Source: Micavibrio aeruginosavorus
GTDB lineage: Bacteria; Pseudomonadota; Alphaproteobacteria; Micavibrionales; Micavibrionaceae
NCBI GenBank assembly: GCA_003240795.1
Contig: QFNK01000071.1
Coordinates: 1 to 8,098 of the forward strand
DNA length: 8,098 nucleotides
Reading direction: 5' to 3'
The notes beneath the pieces were generated by a model. The model saw only the letters and a list, made by a program, of their open reading frames with translations. It was not told the origin of the DNA and did no database searches. Below are positions 1-6,088 of the stretch, piece after piece. The position numbers were made by a program, and so were the translations under genes. The first letter of the stretch is position 1, and each line of letters starts with the position of its first letter.

Positions 1-36
1 CTTGTTTCACCATAATTGCCTTTCATGTATATTGCC

Positions 37-1404
37 ATGATGATTTGCTTCCGGTCATTTCTCACCAGAACCGCGGCCATTGCCCTTGCGTGCTGTCTAG
101 CGCTGCCTACGCAGGCGGACGCGCAAACCATCATCCGCGATACGGAAATCGAAAACGATATCGGCCAGTGGTTCAAGCCGATCCTCACGGCCGCGGGGAT
201 GTCCCCCGATCAGGTGAACATCATTCTTGTGCAGGATTCGCAAGTGAACGCGTTCGTCGCGGGCGGCTCCAATATCTTCCTCTACACCGGCCTTCTGCAA
301 AAAACGGAAGACCCCGGCGAGGTCATCGGCGTCATGGCGCACGAATTGGGCCATATCACGGGCGGACATCTGATCCGCGGGCGCGAGGCGATGGAACAGG
401 CGTCTTATGAAAGCATTCTCGGCATGATCCTGGGCGGTGTCGCCGCTGTTGCCAGCGGCGACGGACGCGCCGCCGGTGCAATCGGCACGGGCGCAAGCTC
501 CATGGCGCAGCGGAGCTTCCTTGCCAATTCGCGTGCGTTTGAATCCAGCGCGGATCAGGCCGCCCTGAAATTTTTTGAAAAGGCAAAGTTAAGCCCGATG
601 GGGCTTGAAAGCTTTATGCGCAAGCTGGAGGATGAAGAGCTTCGCCCTTCTTCGCGCCAGTCGGAATATGTGCGCACCCACCCCCTGACCCGCGACCGTA
701 TCTCGATGATCGAAACACGCGTTGAACAATCGCCGGACAAAAACAAGTCATTCCCGCCGGAATGGATCGCACAGCATAAGATGATGATTGCGAAGCTTGC
801 GGGTTTCGTAACGCCGCAGCAGGTCGTCTGGGTTTACGACGATAAAGACATGTCGACGCCTGCCATGACGGCGCGTGCGATTGCGGCATACAGGCAGGAC
901 GACGTGGCGAGGGCGTTAAAGCTGACCGATGCCCTGCTCGCCAAAGAGCCGAACAATCCGTATTTCCTTGAACTGAAAGGACAGATGCTTGTCGATTTCG
1001 GCCGCGTTGCCGAGGCTGTTCCCTACTATGAAAAGGCGGTCGCGCAAAAACCGGATGCGGGGCTGATCCGTACCGCGCTTGCCCATACGCAGATCGAAAC
1101 GGCGGGCAACAGCGCAGCCAAACTGGACAAGGCTCTGAACAACCTTTCGCTTGCGTTGAAGGACGAGCCACGCTCCACACGCATCCACCGCCTGATGGCG
1201 ACGGCCTATGGCCGCAAGGGGGACGAGAGCCGTGCAAAACTGCACTTGGCGGAAGAAGCGCTTTTACAGCGCCGCTATGATTACGCTAAATCTCAGGCAA
1301 AAGGCGCGTTACCGGGGCTGAAACAAGGGACAACGGACTGGATAAGAGCCAATGATATCATTGGCTTCGCCGATACCGCCAAAGTGTCCGAAAAGAGGAA
1401 GTGA
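37..1404 (+). CDS. Periplasmic M48 family zinc metalloprotease with C-terminal TPR region (BepA/YfgC-like)
   Basis: Predicted secreted zinc metallopeptidase. BepA-type members act in the periplasm on outer-membrane protein and LPS-transport assembly; that role is inferred from the family. A signal peptide (basic start, then a hydrophobic run to about residue 24, then PTQADAQ) precedes the peptidase domain. The zinc-binding motif HELGH is at residues 102-106. The third ligand is in FESSAD (E169, D173). The family-typical THPLTRDRI follows, and about 170 C-terminal residues look like helical TPR repeats (for example the stretch with KEPNNPYFLELKGQML). The length, about 455 aa, is near that of BepA-like proteins. 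The start is uncertain: the frame opens after a TAA at 13-15 and offers TTG 16, ATG 25, ATG 37 and ATG 40, none with a clear Shine-Dalgarno. ATG 37 or 40 gives the cleanest signal peptide. The next gene begins 89 bases downstream. Confidence 0.9.
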   Translation: MMICFRSFLTRTAAIALACCLALPTQADAQTIIRDTEIENDIGQWFKPILTAAGMSPDQVNIILVQDSQVNAFVAGGSNIFLYTGLLQKTEDPGEVIGVMAHELGHITGGHLIRGREAMEQASYESILGMILGGVAAVASGDGRAAGAIGTGASSMAQRSFLANSRAFESSADQAALKFFEKAKLSPMGLESFMRKLEDEELRPSSRQSEYVRTHPLTRDRISMIETRVEQSPDKNKSFPPEWIAQHKMMIAKLAGFVTPQQVVWVYDDKDMSTPAMTARAIAAYRQDDVARALKLTDALLAKEPNNPYFLELKGQMLVDFGRVAEAVPYYEKAVAQKPDAGLIRTALAHTQIETAGNSAAKLDKALNNLSLALKDEPRSTRIHRLMATAYGRKGDESRAKLHLAEEALLQRRYDYAKSQAKGALPGLKQGTTDWIRANDIIGFADTAKVSEKRK

Positions 1405-1477
1405 AGTTACTTTTGCCCTGCACAAGCCTATTAAGGTAAGATAATATATTGACCAAGTTTATAAAAAACCAACGTCC

Positions 1478-1483
1478 AAGGAG
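1478..1483 (+). promoter_or_regulatory. Shine-Dalgarno site deciding the GTG start of the ScsC-like gene
   Basis: AAGGAG lies 10 bases before GTG 1494. The longest open frame would start at TTG 1449, which has no such site and would add 15 basic residues before the signal peptide. The site therefore favours GTG 1494. Confidence 0.65.
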
Positions 1484-1493
1484 ACCCCTCACA

Positions 1494-2249
1494 GTGACTC
1501 GTTATGCCATTCCCCTGCTTATCGCCGCCCTGGCACTTCCTATGCCAGCCAAGGCCGAAATGTCGGCAGAGCAGAAAAAGGAAGTCGAAGCCCTTATCAA
1601 GCAATATATTCTTGAGAACGGCGATGTCCTGATCGAAAGCGTCAACAAATTCCAGCAGAAGCAGGAAGCCGAAGCCAACAAAGCCGCGCAAGTGAACGCA
1701 GCCGAGTTGCTCGACACGCTGAAGAAGGACAAGAACGTCGCGCAGGCCGGTAATCCGAAAGGCGATGTCACGGTTGTCGAATTTTTCGATTATAACTGCG
1801 GTTACTGCAAAAAGGCGTTTGCCGAAGTACAGTCCCTGTTGAAAGAAGACAAGAATGTCCGCGTCGTTCTTTATGACATGCCGATCCTGAGCCAGGATTC
1901 GCACGAGATTTCCCGCTGGGCGCTGGCTTCCCGCAATCAGGGCAAATATTTTGAATATCACAGCCTTCTGATGCAGCACCAAGGCCCGACGAATGTCGAG
2001 ACGCTGAAGAAGATTGCAAAGCAGGCCGGCCTTGACGCCGACAAGCTGGAAAAAGACAAGGATGACGCCAAGATCGAGGAAGAAATCCAGAAACACCTCG
2101 CCATGGCGCAAAAGCTCGGGATTCAGGGTACACCAGGCTTCCTGATCAACGAGCAGATCTTCCGCGGCTACATCCCGTATGACGCCATGAAGGCGGCCAT
2201 CGCGCAGGAACGCGAGAAGCTCTCCAAAAAAGACACCAAGAAAGAATAG
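1494..2249 (+). CDS. Periplasmic DsbA-family thiol-disulfide oxidoreductase, ScsC/Com1-like
   Basis: Thioredoxin-fold protein expected to oxidise, reduce or isomerise disulfides in periplasmic proteins. From GTG 1494 it is 251 aa. A signal peptide ends at about PAKA (residues 17-20). A charged helical segment at about residues 21-75 resembles the N-terminal stalk of ScsC-type proteins, which in known members drives trimerisation. The DsbA domain follows, with the strand VVEFFDYN running into the active site C102-G-Y-C105 and the cis-proline loop GTPGF (P214). The C-terminus is lysine-rich (KLSKKDTKKE). A stalk plus CGYC hints at an isomerase or reductase rather than a classic DsbA oxidase; this is inference. 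A related smaller gene starts 31 bases downstream, so the two are probably co-transcribed. A DsbA-like gene between an M48 protease and aroQ is a familiar alphaproteobacterial arrangement. Confidence 0.88.
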   Translation: MTRYAIPLLIAALALPMPAKAEMSAEQKKEVEALIKQYILENGDVLIESVNKFQQKQEAEANKAAQVNAAELLDTLKKDKNVAQAGNPKGDVTVVEFFDYNCGYCKKAFAEVQSLLKEDKNVRVVLYDMPILSQDSHEISRWALASRNQGKYFEYHSLLMQHQGPTNVETLKKIAKQAGLDADKLEKDKDDAKIEEEIQKHLAMAQKLGIQGTPGFLINEQIFRGYIPYDAMKAAIAQEREKLSKKDTKKE

Positions 2250-2280
2250 AGAAGCCCTTCCTAAAAGGACTTTTTAAAGA

Positions 2281-2895
2281 ATGCTGTTCCGGATCTTTAT
2301 ATGCGTTATGACCGTGCTTTGCCTTTATGCGGTCTACAGCATCGTAAAGATCCGGAATTTTTATGCGGATATCCGAAATCCGGCCGCTGAATTCACGGTG
2401 AAAAATCCAGACAGCCCGCGGAACCATAATCCCCTTACAATCGTTGAGTTCGTTAATTACGACTGCGGCTATTGCGCGGCGACACATCTTGTTCTTCTGG
2501 ATTATACGGAAGACAACCCTGATGTTGTTTATGTCGCGCGTCCTGTTCCCTATGCCAACGGCAACGCGGAACAGAAGGCCAAGGTCGTACTTGCAGCGGG
2601 TCTGCAGGGAAAATTCTGGGATATGGACAAGGTTCTGACCGAATATACCGGTCCCGTTGATGAAAAATTTTTAAGCGAGACAGCGGCGCTTTATGAAATG
2701 GATTTGGAGAAATTAAAAACGGACATAAACGGAAACGATGTTTTTAAATTCGCGCAGGACAACGCACATGCAAGCCAGAGGCTTGGGCTTGAAACAACGC
2801 CGGCCTTTATGATCGGAAAAATGATTTATCAGCCAGATGCACCCTTGACGCTTTCCGATCTGATCCGCATGGTACATCTTGAACAAAACAAATAA
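2281..2895 (+). CDS. Membrane-anchored DsbA-like thioredoxin-fold protein
   Basis: 204-aa thiol-disulfide oxidoreductase homologue. Residues 2-22 form an uncleaved-looking hydrophobic anchor followed by basic residues, so the domain probably sits on the periplasmic face of the inner membrane. The strand TIVEFVNYD leads into C62-G-Y-C65, and the cis-proline is in LETTPAF (P174); both catalytic landmarks are intact. It shares the EF(F/V)(D/N)Y-x-CGYC core with its upstream neighbour but lacks the charged stalk and is shorter, so it may be a diverged paralogue or a redox partner. AAAGGA ends 11 bases before ATG 2281. Composition differs from the neighbours: bases 2641-2760 are 39% G+C, against 57% for 5281-5400 in accC. 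This could reflect horizontal acquisition or weak selection. The substrate is unknown; a copper-site assembly role is suggested only by the next gene. Confidence 0.82.
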   Translation: MLFRIFICVMTVLCLYAVYSIVKIRNFYADIRNPAAEFTVKNPDSPRNHNPLTIVEFVNYDCGYCAATHLVLLDYTEDNPDVVYVARPVPYANGNAEQKAKVVLAAGLQGKFWDMDKVLTEYTGPVDEKFLSETAALYEMDLEKLKTDINGNDVFKFAQDNAHASQRLGLETTPAFMIGKMIYQPDAPLTLSDLIRMVHLEQNK

Positions 2896-2919
2896 AGAAT
2901 TCGATTTTTACTTAGTCTT

Positions 2920-2962
2920 AATCATGAAACTTTATAGGAAAGGACATATAAAATCATGAAAC
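2920..2962 (+). repeat. Direct repeat AATCATGAAAC around the start of the PCu(A)C gene
   Basis: The 11-mer AATCATGAAAC occurs at 2920-2930 and again at 2952-2962, where its ATG is the start of the PCu(A)C gene. The first ATG (2924) opens an 11-codon frame, MKLYRKGHIKS, whose TGA (2957-2959) overlaps the real start as ATGA. The Shine-Dalgarno AAAGGA (2939-2944) lies between the copies and serves the second ATG; the first has none. It may be a local duplication or chance; a translated leader peptide is not supported. Confidence 0.4.
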
Positions 2963-3714
2963 GCTCCCTCTATCTTCTCCCACTGATGGCCGCCACGGCT
3001 CTCTCCCTGTCGCTCGCTGCCTGCGATGACAATAAGGACAATCAGGTCCCTGCGGATCAGGCAACGATCGAACAGCCTGCAACAACGGAAACTCCAGCAC
3101 CGGAAGCCGCGACGGAAGCCGCACCTGCACAAACAATGATGGCCGCCTCCTCTGCCACGGCCTATGCAACGGCTGAAGGCGCGACGACGGGCGCTGTTTT
3201 CCTGACGATCCAGAACACGGGTACGGCAGATGCGAAACTGGTCGGTGCTTCTTCTGACGCATCTTCTTCCGTTGAAATCCATGAGACATATACGGACCCA
3301 GCAACGGGCACGACGGAAATGCGCACAGTTGTTCCGGTTGATATCGCCGCCGGCCAAACGCTTGAAATGCGTCCTGACGGTTACCACCTGATGCTGCTAG
3401 GCCTGAACAAGACGCTGGTTGAAGGCGAAACGCTGAGCCTGACGCTCCGCTTCCAGAATGCACCTGATGTTGTCATTCCAGTCACGATCACGGCGCCAGG
3501 CGGCACGGATTCTTCCGCTGCCACGACGACGCACGATCATGACGCAATGACGGCGCCGACAACGGAAGCGCCAGCTGCAACGGAAGAAGTAACGCCGACG
3601 CCGTCCGTTGACGAAACGTCCGCGATGCCATCTTCCAATGACGCAACATCCGGCTCTGTAACGGCCGATGCCCCGGCAACGGACGCGCCAGCAGCAGACG
3701 AAACCGTTGAGTAA
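2956..3714 (+). CDS. PCu(A)C-domain copper chaperone lipoprotein with low-complexity tails
   Basis: 252-aa predicted lipoprotein. The signal peptide ends in a lipobox, LAAC, with C23 as the lipidated residue. D24 follows; in enterobacteria Asp at this place retains lipoproteins in the inner membrane, but this is untested here. Residues 24-65 are rich in Ala, Thr, Pro and Glu. The PCu(A)C domain spans about residues 66-180. Candidate Cu(I) ligands are H109, M122, H144 and M146, and the spacing M-x21-H-x-M matches the family. The usual H-M pair is H-E, and the first loop is one residue longer than in the standard motif. Family members deliver copper to the CuA/CuB sites of cytochrome oxidase. 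The final 70 residues form an acidic Ala/Thr/Pro/Ser tail with an HDHD cluster (193-196) that might bind metal. AAAGGA lies 11 bases before ATG. Two thiol oxidoreductase genes precede it, a sensible partnership for copper-site assembly. Confidence 0.85.
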   Translation: MKRSLYLLPLMAATALSLSLAACDDNKDNQVPADQATIEQPATTETPAPEAATEAAPAQTMMAASSATAYATAEGATTGAVFLTIQNTGTADAKLVGASSDASSSVEIHETYTDPATGTTEMRTVVPVDIAAGQTLEMRPDGYHLMLLGLNKTLVEGETLSLTLRFQNAPDVVIPVTITAPGGTDSSAATTTHDHDAMTAPTTEAPAATEEVTPTPSVDETSAMPSSNDATSGSVTADAPATDAPAADETVE

Positions 3715-4144
3715 GCGGAAAGTCCTAATTATTAACGGCCCGAACCTCAACATGCTTGGGGTTCGGGAGCCGCATATCTACGGCTCCCAAACGCTGGACG
3801 ATATCCGCGTGCTTTGTGAAGGCGCTGCAAAACCTCTCTCGCTCGAGATAGATTTTCGACAGTCGAATTTTGAAGGTGAAATCGTTACCTGGATTCAGGA
3901 CGAGCGCCTGAATATTACAGCCCTTATCATTAATGCCGGTGCCTATACCCACACTTCGCTTGCCATCCATGATGCGCTGAAGCTGCTGGACGTGCCTGTT
4001 ATAGAGGTTCACCTCTCCGATCCGGAAAAACGGGAAAGCTTCCGCCATTTTTCATATATATCCCCAATTGCCGCAAAAATCATAAAAGGCAAGGGTTCCG
4101 CGGGTTACGTCGAGGCTATCGAAGGCTTGTCCACACTGGGCTAA
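3707..4144 (+). CDS. aroQ: 3-dehydroquinate dehydratase, type II
   Basis: Converts 3-dehydroquinate to 3-dehydroshikimate in the cytoplasmic shikimate pathway. Type II signatures are in order: NGPNLNMLG (residues 10-18), REPHIYG with catalytic Y25, RQSNFEGE, INAGAYTHTS with N76, EVHLSD with catalytic H102, and RESFRHFSYIS. The length, 145 aa, fits the family. The usual HLSN is HLSD here, which is conservative. Start choice: TTG 3707 gives MSKRKVLIINGPN, the usual N-terminus; ATG 3668 would add 13 basic, Gln-rich residues that are just the other reading of the upstream gene's repetitive tail. With TTG 3707 the gene overlaps the PCu(A)C gene by 8 bases, so translational coupling is likely because no Shine-Dalgarno is visible. 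The function is certain; the start is not. Confidence 0.93.
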   Translation: MSKRKVLIINGPNLNMLGVREPHIYGSQTLDDIRVLCEGAAKPLSLEIDFRQSNFEGEIVTWIQDERLNITALIINAGAYTHTSLAIHDALKLLDVPVIEVHLSDPEKRESFRHFSYISPIAAKIIKGKGSAGYVEAIEGLSTLG

Positions 4145-4165
4145 AGCGCGCATCGCGTTTCTTTT
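4144..4165 (+). terminator. Possible intrinsic terminator after aroQ
   Basis: Starting at the last base of the aroQ stop codon, AAGCGCG pairs with CGCGTTT (seven pairs, one G-U) around a CAT loop. TTTCTTTT overlaps and follows the right arm. The stem is short and the T-run is interrupted, so it may be weak or incidental. Confidence 0.35.
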
Positions 4166-4192
4166 GACTTTTGGGGTCTAATTCTCTATTCA
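4164..4192 (+). promoter_or_regulatory. Possible sigma-70-type promoter for accBC
   Basis: TTGACT (4164-4169), 17 bases, then TATTCA (4187-4192). The -35 is good and the -10 poor. Initiation near 4199 would leave a leader of about 32 bases before accB ATG 4231. It fits the 86-base gap and the possible terminator just upstream. Confidence 0.35.
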
Positions 4193-4230
4193 AGAACGCT
4201 TGAAAGTTAACAAGCAAAGTTACGAGCTTC

Positions 4231-4692
4231 ATGAAAATCGACGCTAAAGCCATTCGCCAACTGGCGGAACTTCTGGATGAAACAGGCCTGAACGAAATCG
4301 AGGTCGCCGAAGGCGATCAGATGATCCGGGTGAACAAAGGCGGTTCCTTTATCGCACCGCAGGGACATGCCGTACATCACGGGCTGAACATGCCATCCGA
4401 TCCCGCCGCTCCGCAAAAAGCAAACACGGCCTCCCCTGCAACGATCACGGGCGACCATCCGGGAGCGGTAACATCGCCGATGGTTGGCACACTGTATCTT
4501 GCCGCTGAACCAGGCGCGCCTACCTTTGTGAAAAAAGGCGACACGGTCTCCGCCGGCGATACGCTACTGATCATCGAAGCCATGAAAGTCATGAACCCGA
4601 TCAAGGCGTCCAAGGGCGGCACGATCACGCAGATCCTCGTCGAAAACGGCAAGCCGGTTGAATATGGCGATGTCCTGATGGTGATTGAATAA
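4231..4692 (+). CDS. accB: Acetyl-CoA carboxylase biotin carboxyl carrier protein
   Basis: Carries the biotin that shuttles carboxylate from biotin carboxylase to carboxyltransferase in the first committed step of fatty-acid synthesis. 153 aa, usual for BCCP. The N-terminal helical segment (MKIDAKAIRQLAELLDETG) and short strand region precede a Pro/Ala-rich flexible linker (about residues 55-75). The biotinyl domain begins at VTSPMVGTLY and contains the EAMKVMN motif, with K119 the biotinylated lysine. A thumb-like insertion (EPGAPTFVKKGD) is present, as in AccB proteins. No strong Shine-Dalgarno is seen before ATG 4231. accC starts three bases after the stop, so the two subunits are made from one message. 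Confidence 0.97.
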   Translation: MKIDAKAIRQLAELLDETGLNEIEVAEGDQMIRVNKGGSFIAPQGHAVHHGLNMPSDPAAPQKANTASPATITGDHPGAVTSPMVGTLYLAAEPGAPTFVKKGDTVSAGDTLLIIEAMKVMNPIKASKGGTITQILVENGKPVEYGDVLMVIE

Positions 4693-4695
4693 GCC

Positions 4696-6036
4696 ATGTT
4701 CAAGAAAATCCTGATCGCCAACCGTGGTGAAATCGCGCTGCGCATCATCCGCGCCTGCCGCGAGATGGGCATTCAAAGCGTTGCCGTGCATTCCACGGCG
4801 GACGCGAATTCCATGGCCGTGCGCCTTGCAGATGAATCCGTCTGTATCGGCCCGCCAGCGGGGAAAGACAGCTATCTGAACATTCCGTCGATCCTGACGG
4901 CCGCCGCCGTCACAGGCGCGGATGCCATCCACCCAGGCTACGGCTTCTTGTCCGAGAACGAAATGTTCGCGCGCATGGTCGAGGAGCACGGATTTACCTT
5001 TATCGGCCCCAAGCCCGAGCACATCGAAAAGATGGGCGACAAGGTGCGCGCCAAGCAAACGGTTATGGAGCTCGGCCTTCCGGTCGTTCCGGGATCTGAC
5101 GGCGCCGTCACCAGCGTCGAAGACGGTCTGGCATTCTGCCGCAAGGCAGGCTTCCCCATCATTATCAAGGCTGCTTCCGGCGGCGGCGGTAAAGGGATGA
5201 AAGTCGTCCGCAGCGAAGAAGAATTCGCGGAGATGTATTCCACCGCGCGTTCCGAAGCGAAAGCAAACTTCGGTGACGATACGGTCTATATCGAGAAATA
5301 CCTCGAAAAACCGCGCCACATCGAAATCCAGATTTTCGGCGACAAGCACGGCAACGGCATTCACCTGGGTGAGCGCGACTGCTCCATCCAGCGCCGCCAC
5401 CAGAAGCTGGTTGAAGAGGCACCGTCGCCTGTCCTCACCGAAAAAGAACGCGATTATATCGGTACGCTCGCCGCAGACGTCATCCGCAAGATGGGCTATG
5501 TCGGCGCGGGCACGATCGAATTCCTCTATGAAGACGGCAAGTTTTACTTCATGGAAATGAACACGCGTATTCAGGTGGAGCACCCTGTTACGGAGCAGAT
5601 CACGGGCATCGACCTGATCGCCGAGCAGATCAAGGTTGCAGCCGGCCTGCCGCTTACGCTCAACAAGGAAAACATCAAGCTGCGCGGTCACGCGATCGAA
5701 ATCCGCATCAACGCGGAAGATCCCGAGACATTCATGCCGTCACCCGGCAAGATCACGCAGTTCCATGCACCGGGCGGTCTTGGCGTTCGTTTCGATTCCG
5801 CGATTTACGGCGGCTATTCGATCCCGCCTTATTATGACTCCATGGTCGGCAAGCTGATCGTCACGGGCAAAAACCGCGAGGAATGCCTGGCCCGTATGCG
5901 CCGCGCGATCTCCGAAACCGTGATCGAAGGCATCAAGACCACGCTGCCGCTGCATCAATGGATTTTCAACCAGCCTGAATTCATCTCCGGTGAGTACAAC
6001 ATCCACTGGCTGGAAAAGAACCTGGGCAGAAAATAA
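4696..6036 (+). CDS. accC: Acetyl-CoA carboxylase, biotin carboxylase subunit
   Basis: ATP-dependent carboxylation of the biotin on AccB, using bicarbonate. 446 aa, close to the 449 aa of the E. coli enzyme. The N-terminal domain opens with FKKILIANRGEIALRI. The ATP-grasp domain has K158 and the glycine-rich loop SGGGGKGMK (161-169). Next come ERDCSIQRRHQKLVEE and the metal/catalytic strand MEMNTRIQVEHPVTE, in which E287, N289 and R291 match E. coli E288, N290 and R292. The C-terminal domain includes GHAIEIRINAEDP. No key residue is missing. ATG 4696 follows accB by three bases. The downstream gap to aat is 49 bases and holds an inverted repeat. Confidence 0.98.
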   Translation: MFKKILIANRGEIALRIIRACREMGIQSVAVHSTADANSMAVRLADESVCIGPPAGKDSYLNIPSILTAAAVTGADAIHPGYGFLSENEMFARMVEEHGFTFIGPKPEHIEKMGDKVRAKQTVMELGLPVVPGSDGAVTSVEDGLAFCRKAGFPIIIKAASGGGGKGMKVVRSEEEFAEMYSTARSEAKANFGDDTVYIEKYLEKPRHIEIQIFGDKHGNGIHLGERDCSIQRRHQKLVEEAPSPVLTEKERDYIGTLAADVIRKMGYVGAGTIEFLYEDGKFYFMEMNTRIQVEHPVTEQITGIDLIAEQIKVAAGLPLTLNKENIKLRGHAIEIRINAEDPETFMPSPGKITQFHAPGGLGVRFDSAIYGGYSIPPYYDSMVGKLIVTGKNREECLARMRRAISETVIEGIKTTLPLHQWIFNQPEFISGEYNIHWLEKNLGRK

Positions 6037-6052
6037 GGCGCACAGCCGCCGT

Positions 6053-6088
6053 CATGGCCTTGGCAAGTATGTTATACTAAAGGCCATG
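6053..6088 (+). repeat. Perfect 9-bp inverted repeat ending in the aat start codon
   Basis: CATGGCCTT (6053-6061) is the exact reverse complement of AAGGCCATG (6080-6088); the ATG of the right arm is the aat start. The 18-base interval holds a second dyad, AGTAT (6066-6070) and ATACT (6074-6078), around GTT. As RNA this would fold into a long hairpin with an asymmetric internal loop that hides the start codon and the AAAGG before it. As DNA it could be an operator. No T-run follows, so it is not a typical terminator. Confidence 0.6.
6070..6078 (+). promoter_or_regulatory. Extended -10-like element upstream of aat
   Basis: TGTTATACT fits an extended -10 (TG-N-TATACT, five of six bases to TATAAT). 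No convincing -35 is seen at 17 bases. Initiation about seven bases downstream would fall at or next to the aat ATG at 6086, giving a near-leaderless message. Single-motif evidence only. Confidence 0.4.

Noticed and set aside
614..1237. Open frame on the - strand, 207 codons
   Set aside because: Antisense to the M48 protease gene, with Arg/Pro/Ser/Cys-rich shadow composition.
1413..1447. Promoter before the ScsC-like gene (TTGCCC with GATAAT)
   Set aside because: The spacing is 21 bases, too long, and other pairings lack a -35.
2256..2275. Terminator between the two DsbA-like genes
   Set aside because: Only a 4-bp TCCT/AGGA stem precedes the T-run. The AAAAGGA is better read as the ribosome site of the next gene.
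2906..2937. Promoter for the PCu(A)C gene
   Set aside because: TTACTT and TTTATA are weak matches, and initiation from them would start the message at or within the Shine-Dalgarno region.
4564..5691. Long open frame on the - strand, 375 codons
   Set aside because: Lies wholly antisense to accB/accC, whose products are certain. Its translation has no recognisable motif, and such frames are expected opposite GC-biased codons.
6037..6050. Terminator after accC
   Set aside because: GGCG/CGCC gives only four pairs and no T-run follows.
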